Source of the DNA: Dreissena polymorpha
Taxonomy: Eukaryota > Mollusca > Bivalvia > Myida > Dreissenidae
DNA: 64,000 nucleotides
Direction of reading: 5' to 3'
Assembly: GCF_020536995.1 (NCBI RefSeq)
Contig: NC_068359.1
Location: 73,417,444-73,481,443, forward strand
The notes under the pieces were generated by a model. That model saw nothing but the letters and a program-made list of their open reading frames with translations. It did no database searches and had not been told where the DNA came from. The position numbers and the translations under genes are program-made. Positions within the stretch are counted from its first letter, which is position 1; every line of letters begins with the position of its first letter. Below, one piece after another: positions 34,540 to 47,734 of this stretch.

Positions 34540-36030
34540 TGCTGTTTGTATTTGTTGATCACACCAAAGCTTTCGATTATTTGGTGAGGGATATCATCTG
34601 GTATAAACTGTTGAAGCTAGGCGTTAGAGAAAATTGCTTGATATCATTAAATGTATACAAATGTGAAATCAAGAATAAAATTAGGTAATACAATAAATAA
34701 TGGAGATATTTAGGAGTAAGACAATGAGAATCATTATTACAATTCCTCTTTTCTATTTATTTGAACGACTTAGAAGAATATTATGTGTTAAATGATTTTA
34801 AAGGAATAGATATTGGTATGTTAAAACTATGTTTTTTGTTATATGCAGATGAGATTGTTATTATGGCAGAAACTGAAGAAGAACTAATTAATGGTTTGTC
34901 TTTGTTATAGAAATAGTGTTATAGGTGGAAATTATGTGTTAACCCAAATGAAACAAAGGTTATGGTTTTAACAGGAGAGACAACTTAGGAGGGATATTGC
35001 ATTGTTGTACAAAGACCAAGCGTTAGAAATTCATTAACATACTTTGGAAATGTATTCCCTACAGGAGGATCTTTTGCAAATAAATTTGAAACACTTGCAT
35101 GTCACGCCTGAAAGGCTGTTTTAACCTTTACTCATATTTAATAAATTATCCAACAATTTCAAAACATACCAAATTAAAGTTGTTTGATCAGCTTGTTTTA
35201 CCAATTTTAAATAATGTGTTATACGTCTGGTGCTTAACTGAGTCAATGGCAATTGAAAGAGTTCAGCTAAAGTTTTGCAAAAAAAAACTACTTGGCGTGA
35301 AAATTCAAATACAGAATAATTTTGTATATGGGGAACTTGGAAGAACATCCTTGATAACTAAAAGTGTCATTAATGTAATACGTTATTGGTTGAAAATTAT
35401 TCAGTTAGAAGATCATAACTATGTAAAGTGTTTTATAGCAACATATGTTAGAATTTTATAAATAAACCAAATAAACATTCTTGGGCAAAATCTGTTTGCA
35501 AATCTGTTGCAGGTCTTAGGCTTTCAATATGCGTGGCTAAACACAGGTGTAGGTGATGGAATGTGTTTTTTATTATTGGTAATGTCTAGATTAAATGATA
35601 CATTTATCCAAAATTGGATGTCAGAACTTAATGATTCTTCAAGAGCAATAGATTACAGACAGTTTTGTAAATTTGAAATTGAATTTTTTTTAATTTACTT
35701 ATAAACTGTAAGGGTTTCACCCCATTGACTAGAAATCGAATAAGGCAGATGGCATAAACCTGAAGCCATACCATTTTCAAGATAGAAAATGTCAACATTG
35801 CAATATTCTTGAGGATGAATATCATTTTTATTAGAATGTTCTTTATATGATGATATTAGGAAACTGTATATAAATAAATATTACTGGAAAAGGACTAACA
35901 TGATAAAATTTATTTCATTAATGCAATCGGATAATACAAGTACCAACAGAAACTTAGATATGTATGTACATAAAGCATTTAGTCAAAGAAACCTGTACAA
36001 ATATTATAATGATTATTGTATATAATTAAT
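34540..36030 (+). mobile_element. Degraded LINE fragment (reverse transcriptase C-terminal half)
   Basis: Seen: FVDHTKAFDYLVRDIIWYKL (RT motif A, D-x-x-K-A-F-D) from 34540, then IYLNDLEEYY and LLYADEIVIMAETEEEL (motif C, YADE for the usual YADD) near 34760-34900. Next comes a 120-codon frame at 35099-35461 with LFDQLVLPILNNVLYVW, YGELGR and YWLKII. The same late landmarks (LFDKLV, YGELGR, YWLKIL) occur in the LINE at 60.6-63.6 kb, so both belong to one clade. Several stops and frame changes make it dead. It is 5'-truncated and starts about 20 bp after the receptor stop codon. Confidence 0.75.
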
Positions 36031-37679
36031 TACTCAAACTTGACTTCTCGCTCTCTTGTAGATTCGTCTTTATTGTTTTTGAAGTTATCGTTATAGCGTC
36101 TGTTGATGAATATATTCTAAATGATGTTAACCAAAAAATATTTGACAGAGATCTTTTCATGTATTGACACTTTATTGTACAACTTATGAAAGTCAATACT
36201 GATCACATGTCATGCCTTTATATATGTTACTATGTTTTGATTATTTATACTCATGGAGTGTATGTCTATTGTATATATTTTACAAACCATAAACTATATT
36301 CATTTAAAATAAAATACAAATATAACATAAATGCTATGTTTTATATTTTACACAGTCTATGATAAATATTGGACTCAATTAATACCAGTAACCTGAACAT
36401 GTATCCGGTACAATAGCTTTGGGAGTTGTTGTTTGTCTTTGATAATTCGTATGTTCTCACTATTAATAAGCACATGTCGTCTGTCAAAACAATGATTGTA
36501 TAGCTGTTAACATATTGAAGTAGCTCACACAGTTAATTCCCATATATGCTCTCGGAAACAGACTTGCATAAAACATTTAAAATAACGATATTTATTTTCA
36601 TAAGAATTGCTAATATATATATATATTTATGCACTTGGTGAAAGTAACAAACAAAACATATGCTGTGGTTAAATGGTCATTGACTGACCGCTTTTAATAC
36701 AAAACAAAAGTTCAAAACATATATCAATATATACACCAATATACATACTAAGACATCATGAGATCAAACAATTATGCTATTGGGTAAAATGTGGAGGTTT
36801 CTTAAGAAAATGGCCTGAAGTAGTTATAACAAAACAATTTATTTCCTGCAGGTTAGTGCTTATTTGTGAGGAGATAGGGGTGGGAGCTAGGTAAATCAAA
36901 ATTTTTCTTTGTTATCTTTTGTGAAGCGGCGTGGCATCTGAATGCGCATAATTAAAGATCGTAACTCTTTGTGTGTTCCCGTCATTGTTTACCGGGAATA
37001 GAGCCAAGCTAATCCGAATTTTATATAGATAGGTTAAAGTCTATCTGATTGCCGTTCCTTTCACCCCACAATTCACATAAATGTGACCGCGTTAAAGCTT
37101 AATTGCTCGCAGACGTGGGGGGTTGCACAAATATCAAAGAGTCCAACTACATTAACAGAACATATTTTACCTCGATAAAGCCTACTTGCTTGCAGAAAGC
37201 GAGGGTATATTGGATATATTAAAGATAGATGAAATACAACCATACAACCTACATGAAAACAATATACCAGGGGCCGTATTCCAGTAGCTTCTTAAGTTAA
37301 AAAAATAACTTAAGTTGGGGTATTTTTTTCTTATCTCCACTATTTTTTCCTTTAAAATACAATTTAACGTAAGTCGTATTTCAGTAGCATCTTAAACTTA
37401 AGAAATTTCTTAAATCGATATATTTTTATCTTATCTTTAAGATTTATTTTGTGTTTCCTTAACTTTTAGACAAAAATTTAAGTTTTTTTAGCAGCCATCT
37501 TGAAACGCTTAAGTTTAAACGAAAAGCAATAATTCCTCTGTGAAAATCATCTAATTTGTCGTGATTTTAAAGAAGAAACAATTTTCCAACTAGCTGTCAG
37601 GTGAGTTTATTTTTATTGTATCAAGACGATCTTTTTACTACATAACTCTATCCGCATAATAAACTTCATAACTGAAAGC
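36031..37679. other. Non-coding; dispersed repeat near 37.27 kb
   Basis: 36031-37260 shows nothing clear; part may be LINE 3' sequence. From 37270 (GGGGCCGTATTCCAGTAGC) a repeat with related phrase CGTATTTCAGTAGCATCTTA at 37376 resembles a short inverted-repeat element. Confidence 0.4.
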
Positions 37680-40600
37680 GGTATGACTAGATACCGAAAA
37701 CAGTACTGTTTTCACGAAAACAGTAAAATTTACCGAAAACATTGAATATTAAGACGAAAACATCGCTTTTTTCCTATGCCTGGTTTAAAAAAAAAAGTAG
37801 TTTAAAGATAGTTCAACATATATGTTAAAACTTTTAAATAAAATTTATTTAGATAAAAATAATCCGCATTTAGTTTTTTTTCATATACGAAAACAGTAAA
37901 ATGTACTCCCGAAAACAGTCAACAATTATACGAAAACAGAATGTATTCAATATGTTAGCAACAAATAGATATGGATAATACATCACCAATTCTATTTTAT
38001 TAACTTGTTAGAAGTCTTTTAATTTAATAACCCTCATCAAAGTAAGAAACAAATAAATACTACCGAAAACAGATACCGAAAACAGCATAGCAAATGGGTG
38101 TCATAATTGATCGCTTTAATATAGACCGTTCCAGATTTTAGTAATTACCCAATTATCTCCCCTGAATACTCTCCGCGTCCGCCATTACACTACTGCCTAA
38201 CAACCGGTAACATATATGAGAGAGCGCCGATTATTCAACGGGTGAATTTCTTTCTTTTTGTAAATCTTTTTTGTTTGTCATGCAAATTGTATGAAATAAT
38301 TTTTTTCTGCTAGAGGAGATGTTAAGCTAGTGTTATAACAGAAAAATGTTTGAGAAACGTGCATTTTTTAGGTTTTTGTCTAGGAAAATAAACACGTTGA
38401 CACATTAAAAAAAACAACATTTAATTAAATTAAATGCAATAGTTATCATTTGATTATATGCATCAATCTTAAAATCGCGTAATCCTTTGCATTCCAGTGT
38501 TGAATAGCCCGTTTGTTCTGCATAATCCGATTATCTCGTTTTGATCAGATATTATCCAGACCTAACTAACAACATGGTGTCATACCGGGGTGTCATAAAC
38601 CACACTGGGTGGCAGATGACAGTCTGGTCATTAAACACAATTGATGATGCCACCATGTCTTCTCTTTCTGGTAGTATTAAGCAGTCATTTGGTTTAATAT
38701 TTTACCTCCGACATACTTAACAGTTGCGTACATTAGATATGTTACATATTGTACAAATTGAAAGTTATGTGCAATATAGAATATCAGAAATTGTACACCG
38801 TAAAGATACTAGCCCGTTTAATCCCTGGTTTAATTTATGAAAAAAAAGTATTTGATAATTATAAAATTTACCTAAAAACATAACATTTAACGTATTTAGC
38901 GGGTATCGGTTAATTAAAACTACGTCATTTCGTATGAAGATTTAATGTTACGGCAATGCACGAACGACATCATAAAAACAAGAAATTACATTTGACACCA
39001 ACGGGGGTAAATAATGTTTAAAAAAATATTTATATAGATATATGTGTGTTAGATATTTGCCACTCATACTCACTTGTAACGAGTTTTCAATATACATGAA
39101 TACACAGTTCAATTTGCATCATGTAAAGTTGTGTTTTTCAGTTGTATGTTAATATTCCTCAATAGCGTCATTCTCTGTACAAAACCCATCAAATTAAAAT
39201 TACATGTAAATACTGTCATGCACTTCGCTTTTGACAGGGCTTCGTAGTATGTTTATTTTCAAGGCACCCCTTACACTTTCTATCACTCACGTGTTTATCA
39301 CACTAACGTACTCATGCCATTCATAATTATATTTTTATAATTAGATGTATTACTTTTGTAATTTATTGAAGCTTTTCTGCAAAAAATAATACGGCTTATG
39401 CATAGAGGTCTTTGTTGTGTCAAATTGTCGGCCTTTCAGTCTTCAGATAATCTTTACTTTGATGCTAATGACGCGTTTTTTTAAGATGCCAATAAATGTA
39501 TTAATAAATTCTTTTGGCACTAAATAATATATTTTTGAAATATTATTTAGGTGTTTTTTTTCGGAGTTTCGTTTCGATTAATTGACTAAACAAGCGTCGT
39601 TATCAATATGTTTTGCGTTACTGCAAAAACCTATAAAATACATTTTTTAAGATTTTTAGCTTTATAGCTGTTAAATGATTCCAAAGATGACAATCTACTC
39701 AACTAGATATATTCACTTTCTCTTCATCTTCCATATAATCGTCAAGATCAATATCACTCTCCCAAAAGTTCGGATTTTTGTACGAGACATAATTCCAGCT
39801 CACAAAATAAAATTTAAATTCAAACAACAATTTGTTTATATCTGATTTCAGTTAGAACAAGAAAAATAATGGAAGGCGTATCAAAAATACCATACTTAAA
39901 ACAATATGTTATGATTTTAGAGTATAGAGTTTTACCCATTTCAAACCATTAGCGTTAATTAATTGCGCGAGAATCTTTAATAAGTATAATCTGCTTGATG
40001 CTGCGGCTATTAAAATCAACACAACAATACATGCGTGAGTTGTTTGTAACAAGTAATAAGTAAAATGTCTTATCAAAATAATATGAGCGACTGAACCGGC
40101 AAATTTTCGCCGATGATTACCACTTGTTTACACGCACACACATAAAACAAACACACAAGAGCATTTTAATTTTTTGTAACAATCAATCTTAACTTCAAAC
40201 AATCAATTTAACAACAAAAAATGTGATAATCGTCTGAAAATAATTCATTAAGTAATTGACATGACGCCTTATCAGTGATTGCTCCGCCCACTTAATCACG
40301 TGGCTCAGCGGGAAGAAAACCTAGACAAGCTAACACTAAAATGGCTTCTTTGCCTATAGACTGCATATAGATTTACGCGATATTCCGGATGATTTTATGG
40401 ACTTGTTTAACACCATATTACACTTGTAAAGGGGTTGATGCCATTTAGTTATTCTGCAAATGCAAAAAATATACGATTAAAGAGAACATCAGCTATTTAT
40501 AACGGGTAAATCGGTACATTAAACACGCTTGCGCGCTTACCGAAATCGAACCCGTTATTACGTGTAATGGTGGTATTTGCAATAAATTAACACTTCACCG

Positions 40601-42432
40601 GTATTTACCCGTGTTATTAACAAAATAATTACTGAAACATTCCCCCCTACCCGTGTATTTGACACGAAATAGCGCTTTATAACTGGGAATTCGGTGAAGT
40701 TTTACGCGCTTTCTGACGCCGGGTGGGTACCTCAATCCCGCATGTTATTACGTATAAAAGTGATATTAATCATATTAAACATTGCTCATGGGACATTTAT
40801 CAATCACTATAATTTAAAGCGCAAAAACAACACAGTAAGTTTGGACATTGTCTGATATAAAATTAGCGTTGTACGAAATGGAATACGGTCAGGCTATTAT
40901 AAATTACTAAGGCTACCAATATCAGACGCTCGCGCAGGTACCGACTTCCCCGAAGTTACCGCATTTATTAGTTAACTAATATCAGTAATAATTACTCTTT
41001 TACAATAGCATTTATCGATACGTCTTTATTAAAATAATAACAAATGGTTATCACTTGTTTCTGACACACACAGAAACGCGCTTTTTAACGGGGATTTCGT
41101 TAAGTTACACGAATTGGGTACCAAAATTCTCAATTATTTTACATGCACACGTGACATAATACATACTTAATAATGCTTAAATATTGCTTATATGACATTT
41201 CAAGTTTGTGAAATAAATTAATGTTCTATAGAGGGGATCTCGGTAATTCTTGAAGCTTCCACCCGCTCTTGTCAAGACCGCATTGCCGCGTTGGAAATGG
41301 TATAAATTTAATTCATCTAACTTATCTTTCTGGATACCAAATGTCAGAGTTGCATTAACCCTTTTTACACCGTTTTTGCCATATTTTATTTCCGTTTTTT
41401 AATCCGAACAAAATAAACGAAACTCGTTTAAAAAATGAGATCTAGGCATTCGAGCTCCTAGTGTGGATTAAAAGCGCTTATTGGTGACACCACATGACTG
41501 CAAATGTGTAGATATCGTTAATAAGGTAATATATCACATGTCACCTTCAAAAAACATGTATGATGTCAATTGAGTGCATTATTCGTGGGGACGACCGCAT
41601 GCCTTTATCCATCTCTTACACTTCTCAAGATCTTTTTTCGGCTTTGGACACGAAATAAATTCAATGTCACCAACTAATCTGTCAAGATATCGATTGTCCG
41701 AGTTACATAATCCCCATTGACACCGTTTAACCATTTTTAATCGTTTTTTAAAGAGAAAAACAAAAGAAACTCGTTGGAATAAAAGTGAACCTAAACATGT
41801 AGCTTGTCTAGAAAATGGCGGACAGGTCGTTGCTAACGAGTGCGCCCGATTAATCGATCGCTGATTGGTGGATCAATTCTAGTGGGCGGAGCGATCATAG
41901 ATAAGGCGTCATGTCAATTTATTTATCCGACATCGGCGATGCGGGTATTCGCTACGTCTTTGGCTTTTGGAATCGCTGACTCGCAGAAGTTGGCAGTAGT
42001 GTAATGGCGGACAGTCATGTGACTGACAATATGGCGGCGGTCAATTTATCGATTCTGGAACGGTCTATATTAGTTTGCAAAGTCGGCAATGTTTGATTTA
42101 CGTATTGAATCGTGTTTAGTTACTTTTATATATATTTTCATTTTATTAGAAATATTTTCACTTGATTTATTCTTGTACAGAAAGTTAATATACAATAAAC
42201 AAAATATGCAACCTATGAATTCTTCGTCAGTCATTGTCTAACACCTTCAATTGTTTGTATAACAATAGGCGTGCATTACGTTTTTTGGAGTGTTAAGTAT
42301 CTTTGTCATAGGTGTGAAATCTATGTTTAAAGCCGACATACATGATTTTAACCCTATTACACAAATCTAACTGTTTTTGGTAAATTTACTGTTTTCGCGA
42401 AAACAGTACTGTTTTCGGTATCTAGTCATACC
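37680..42432. mobile_element. 4.75 kb non-coding element with three nested inverted pairs
   Basis: Seen: outer ends of about 54 bp, GGTATGACTAGATACCG at 37680 against CGGTATCTAGTCATACC at 42432, with one mismatch and one indel. Second pair: TAATATAGACCGTTCCAGA at 38117-38135 against 42054-42072, continuing with GTCCGCCATTACACTACTGC at 38177 against 41992-42012. Third pair: ATTGACATGACGCCTTATC at 40255 and GCTCCGCCCACT against 41881-41919. The end contains the palindrome CGAAAACAGTACTGTTTTCG, and CGAAAACAG recurs about nine times in 37690-38090. About 40490-41260 holds a degenerate tandem repeat (around 180-200 bp; TTATTACGTnTAA, GGTAnnTCGGT). No ORF above 60 codons. Class unknown. Confidence 0.6.
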
Positions 42433-42436
42433 CGGG

Positions 42437-42570
42437 TCGTGCTAAAAGGCGGATAAAAGAGAGGATGATATAGCATATATAGTAAAGAGCGGATAATATA
42501 GACAAAGAAGAATTATCGGACAGAGCGGATGATATGAATAAACAAGGAAATAGGAGACGATATGGATTGT
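42437..42570 (+). repeat. GCGGATGATAT repeat block, left end
   Basis: Starts GTGCTAAAAGGCGGATAAAA, then imperfect units of GCGGATAATATAGACAAAGA. It is the inverse of the block ending near 50872, and follows the previous element by only four bases. Confidence 0.7.
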
Positions 42571-43135
42571 TATTGATCAATTGTTTTGTAATTGTTCTCG
42601 CGTTATGTTTTGGTACTGGAATATTTGGAAGTAAATATACAGTTATTTAAGTTTAAATATAAAGCACAATAGTATTTTTAGGCTACTGAATATATATGTA
42701 TTTAGTAAATAATAACTTCGTTAGATATTGACTTAAGTTTAAACAAAAAGCAGAATACTATTCAATTTCTCTCTAAATATACATGAGGTAGTTTGCCAAC
42801 AAAATGAGTATGTTGCCCAGCTCTTGCCACGTGGAGGCCACCTCTCATTCTATACATAGATGGTGACGTCAATACGTTATTGTCACTTCTATACTTAGAC
42901 GCATCACACACCTCCATTTGGAAGCATTTATGACTACGACACAAAGAAGTCCGCGGATGTATGAACAATTTGCTTTATAAGTAAACATTCATGTTATGAT
43001 TTAAAAGTTGAGTATTATTTAGTTCAGTCTTTCGGTCTTATGTTAGTATCAATTAAAATTTTCGTTAGTTTTCAACAATTTCGCTCTTTATTCATTTTTT
43101 TTAAACTATACTTTCACTTTCGGTTGTATAACAAC

Positions 43136-43290
43136 ATGTATCCTTTATTGACGAAAGTTTGCAATCAAATAGCGTTTTCAAGACCGCCTAAAAAGTTTCA
43201 GAAGGTGTGTCTGATGCATGTTTTGAATAGACACAATGTCGTAGCTATATTGCCGACTAGAATGGGAACAATTTGATATTCAAAGTGGCT
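43136..43290 (+). pseudogene. RecQ-type helicase exon with decayed Walker A
   Basis: Seen: MYPLLTKVCNQIAF, then PPKKFQKVCLMHVLNRHNVV and AILPTRMGTI followed by a stop. The order F-Q-x-x-C-L, D/N-V-V-A-I-L-P-T-G-x-G-K-S is motif I of RecQ-like helicases; here the P-loop reads PTRMGTI, so the nucleotide site is lost. The exon at 44462-44656 lies downstream on the same strand and carries the next conserved block, so the two are pieces of one pseudogene. Splice sites are not clear. Confidence 0.5.
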
Positions 43291-44461
43291 CCATTAATTT
43301 TGCATTGCAAGAGAAGTTCAAATTGACTTGTTCAGTTTGTTAAATTTTGACACCCTAATTATATATTTTTTTATAAGTGCCTGATTTTTTTCTTTAAATA
43401 ATTGAGATCAATGAAATATTTAGTAAAAGCACAGCATTGATGTTCTATGATGGTCATTTTTAGTGGAATAGTATGTTACAATAAAACAATTATAACTATT
43501 GTATTCATGAATTTAGATTAGGTGTCATCTTTAAATGGGGTAGTTATTCATCATATGAGATTAGCACATTATATAGTTGAAAAATAAATAACACTTTAAT
43601 GACTTACCATAGTAAAATAAACTTGGATAGAATATGTTGCAGGTCATAAAATGTTAAACTGAAGTTGAAGAAGCTTTACAAATATTTAACACTGACAACA
43701 CTGTTGATTTTCCAAAAAAAAAATCCTTCCTATCTACCTGCCCTAGTTTTTTGGGGCAAATTTAAATATTATTAATATCATTGAGTTAAATTATTAAAAT
43801 ATTAATATTTTGTTATTACATTAGCTAATTATATTATCATATTATTAAATATCTATACAATTTGATTACATTAGCTAATTATATTATTAAAAATGAAATA
43901 CTTTGCAAGGAAAGTCCAATTCTGTTTTAATTAATCTTTATAAGCTACTAGTAAAATTGAAAATATCAGTGACATCCAATAATTGGATTATATGCGTATG
44001 AATGCATATTTTTTTTTGACAGTTACATAGTACCCTATTTAATTGGATTAAAAACAACAAATTACCATAGTTCCACAACCCAGCCTTAGTTTACTTAAAC
44101 TGAATTAATTCATCAATTGATCCTATTTAATTATATTAAAACAACGTGTGAAAGATTTTGAGAATATTTCCCATGTATTCGTCTAGTACACCAACATGCA
44201 CTTACTATTAATTTACATTTAAACAGTTTAACAAAAATAATGAATGATTAATCCAAAGAAAACAACAAACAAGCTGCTTCATAAAAAAAAAGTTAATTAC
44301 ATAATATTACATAAGCAAAATAATCATTTTGATAATAAATCAAGATTATACTTCAACCAAACCATTATAAATTTATTGTGGGGTGGGGTGGGGGGGATGT
44401 AAGCACTAAAACTAAAATGGGGGGAAATGTCTGGGGAGGGAACATCTTAGGGGGGGCGTCC

Positions 44462-44656
44462 GGAATTCCTGCTAAGGGCGACAGTGTTGTTATTGTGTCT
44501 TAAGAAGAAATAATTGAAGGAAAGTACTCTTTGGTGTATGCCCATCCAGAAGCATTTCTGAGCATATCAATTAGAACAGCAATATTGAGTGCATTTGAAA
44601 GAGATATAACTGTGTCATGCATTGCTTTTGATGAAGCCAACATGGTCCTTTAATGG
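44462..44656 (+). pseudogene. RecQ-type helicase exon with DExH-box remnant
   Basis: Seen: IPAKGDSVVIVS, a stop, EEIIEGKYSLVYAHPEAFLS, then ISIRTAILSAFERDITVSCI, AFDEANMVL, a stop, W. AHPEAFLS followed about 25 residues later by DEA(H)xVLEW is the motif II region of RecQ helicases. Here the His is Asn and the Glu before Trp is a stop (44651-44653). A donor TG|GTAGCT follows directly. It starts at CCGGAATTCCTG. Together with 43136-43290 it forms a dead helicase gene whose intron tail is shared with the 4 kb unit. Confidence 0.6.
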
Positions 44657-44941
44657 TAGCTTTCCTATAAGGGAATTTTATACTTATTTTTTACTCTACA
44701 ATCTAGCTCTTTTTTCATAAAATGACAAGTTTTATTATCCAACAGGTTTTGTGTCTGAACCTCACAAATTTTTTAATACCGAAGTCCCATCATATAATCA
44801 TCATCACAACCAGCAGCAGCATTATCATATTCATCATCATCATCGTTAGCAGCAGCATCATTGTGTTGTATGATCAGATTTCAATACAAATACAAACACA
44901 ACCATTACAACTCTTACTACTACTACAACTAATTAATTAAT

Positions 44942-45087
44942 TATCTACTACTACAACAAGAACAACAACTACAACTACTACTACTACTGATATTACTTCT
45001 ACTGCTACTAGTCTACTTCTACTACTACTACTACTACTACTATTACTACTACTACTACAACTACTACTACTACTACTACTTCTACTT

Positions 45088-45130
<43 letters not shown>

Positions 45131-45162
45131 TACTACTACTACTACTACTTCTACTTCTACTT

Positions 45163-45250
<88 letters not shown>

Positions 45251-45251
45251 A

Positions 45252-45295
<44 letters not shown>

Positions 45296-45334
45296 AACCA
45301 CCACCACTACTACTACTTCTACTACTACTTCTTG
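44942..45334 (-). repeat. (CTA)n microsatellite, mirror of 20271-20585
   Basis: About 390 bp of CTA/ACT triplets with CTT and CCA variants. Poly-Ser and poly-Val frames are artefacts. Confidence 0.95.
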
Positions 45335-45440
45335 GTACACCAGTACTTGTTGTCCATGGAGACGATAATGAGTACTCTCCCAGAGTATGGATCGAACCCA
45401 CGCCCAGCGGACAACATCCTCTACACCACAGCGACCATGA
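45335..45440 (-). repeat. tRNA-derived SINE head, mirror of 20169-20270
   Basis: On minus: GGTCGCTGTGGTGTAGAGGA and GGGTTCGATCC, same order as in the left unit. This copy keeps TAGAGGAT where the left has TAGAGATT. Confidence 0.6.
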
Positions 45441-46394
45441 ATTAATATTTGACGCCATGTGCAACATAATTCACCTTATTACAAAAAACATGGAATTCAC
45501 AAAATGACTAAAAATGCTTTAACATAAATGCAAATTTGAAATTTGAAACAAAACAGCCTAAGCAATACATAATAAGAAACACTAGTCACTACATTATTGA
45601 AACACTGATACCATGAACATTTTAGGGTGTAACACCTTATGTACATGTACCAGACCTTTTATGTACTACCGGTACTTTGAAACTTTACGTACCACCTACA
45701 TAAAATATAGGTATTATTGTCCATTCATTCATAGCAGTCCTAATGAATCAAGGTCATTCTCTAAACATGATTAAAGTCTAAAGATGGGAATAATTTGATT
45801 TTTTACAGTTTGAACATTAAGGTCATTATCTCTTCTCTTCAAAGTATCACATTTCAATTTTACAATATAATACAAACATTTTAGACTTTATATCCTCAGG
45901 ATAAGATAAGAGACAAATGAATTTTTATAATTTACTTCAATTTCAGGTAAGACTAATAAATCATTTATTAAGTACTACATGTACTTGGGCTAATAAATTA
46001 CACTAAGACACTCAGTGACACTTAGACAATCTCACAAAAAATAAAATCTATGGTCAATATATAAGTCTAAATTCATAAATACTATCACACAAAATACATT
46101 TCATCAATAACACACATTCATATTAAATGAGTTATCTCTATATATTATAAATATGGTACATAAAGTGTCAGATAGTGGTACATAAAGTGTTGGTACATAA
46201 ACGGAGTGGTACGTGAGGTGTGACATTCAACATTTTAAAAATCAGTAAACAAATTATGGACTTCATTGTTTTGCATATACGCAATCAAAGCATATTTATT
46301 AAAAATTTAAACACACTGTTCATGGTTGTATCTTTTAATTTATACATGCATCAACTATTCTGGTTATTAATACATTTTTAAAATTATATATAAA

Positions 46395-46682
46395 CAAGAG
46401 CACCACATAATGGGTGCCAAGCTAGGCTGCGGTGCAGTTTTGAATAAATGAATTTTTTTTTAAATTGAGGTAAGTGACCTTGACCTTTGACCTAGTGACC
46501 CCAAAATGGATGTGGGGTGTAGAAATCATCAAGGTGCATATACATATAAAGTTTCAAAGTTATAGGCGGAAGCACTTTGATTTTAGAGCTGATGTAAAGG
46601 TTTTAGCACGACGCGGACATCTGACGACGAGCTTTCCATGACAATACCTAGGGTGTTCCCTGAAATCAGCCGAGCTAAAATT
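46395..46682 (-). repeat. Dispersed AGCTCGGCT repeat, mirror of 17715-18010
   Basis: Reverse complement of the repeat in the left unit, ending (as read on plus) GGCTGATTTCAGGG-like sequence then AGCTAAAATTGAGC. Confidence 0.65.
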
Positions 46683-47734
46683 GAGCATACAGTAGGTTTT
46701 TTCGTTCAAGTTTGGGTCCGGTAAGAGGACCCATTCCCTATGGAAAAAAGTATATATTTTTCGCAAATGGGACCTAAAAATTCCCAATGGAAGGTTTCCA
46801 CAAAAAAATAATATTTTAATAATTATATAAACATGTAAATTATCTCAAAGTCAAGCTCAAGAAGTTGAACCTTAAAATATATCTTATTAAAACCACTATT
46901 ATTATCAATTTCAAAGTATTTTCAATCATAAAAGCAACAATATTAATCTCCCAAATTAACTCAAAAGAACACGTTATTTTCCAATTTAAAGGGACCCGGC
47001 CCCATTCCCAAAATGGTGAGAAAAAAAAACTAGCATAAAGTGATATACAATATTATGTAAAGAAAAATAAAGCTGTAAAAATCTCACCTGCCCGTCTTAG
47101 ATGTTGCAATTAGCACATTCAGCATTTTCAGTATCTTCTTAATAAATATATGAAAGTGCCAAATGTCCAAGATACCATGACGTCCTCCTCAAAATGTTAG
47201 ATCCTTCGAACTCCATTTTATTTTATCCCTGATTAATCCTCTCACACAGAAGGCCTACATGTACGATTCCTTGTAATGTTCACAGCGTTTATTTTAAATC
47301 GTTTACGTTCTCAAATTTTAGCAGGTATTTAATTATAAATATTTATTCATGATTTAGATTTATCTACTATTTCTAAGATACAGTATTGCAACGTGTTTAG
47401 TTAGTCTAATTTCGTGTTTAGTGATTCTTACAAACAAAAGACTGACATGAAAAGTGGCTCCTTTTGAAGCACAAACTGCATCCAAATATATATTACAGCT
47501 GGCCCGGTTTGATTAGGCCTGTTTTTGATAATAATTAATTACCATTTTTCACTTCCGTGTTTATTATGTTTACCAACGCCATGATGGAAAAAAGTCCGTT
47601 TCCCTCAATGCTTAGCGCGCATTCACACAGGTCAGTAAGACCGGTGTGACACAATGGGCCACCTCTTGTAAGAGCCAAATTTGAAAAAAATAGGCCGAAA
47701 TCGTCACTTATATAAACAATAAATTAAATTTTGA

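Larger units (their letters stand above)
43739..47638 (-). mobile_element. Right copy of the 4-5 kb unit, inverted to 16780-21460
   Basis: Reverse complement of the left unit from TGCCCTAGTTTTTTGGGGCA at 43739-43758 to GGTCAGTAA at 47638. It is 0.8 kb shorter, because it has about 0.5 kb (45520-46020) where the left copy has about 1.7 kb. Between 44660 and 44940 it carries about 280 bp next to the helicase exon that the left copy lacks. Near 45628 and 46225 it has an inverted pair of ACACCTYAYGTAC motifs, possibly a small MITE. Confidence 0.6.
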
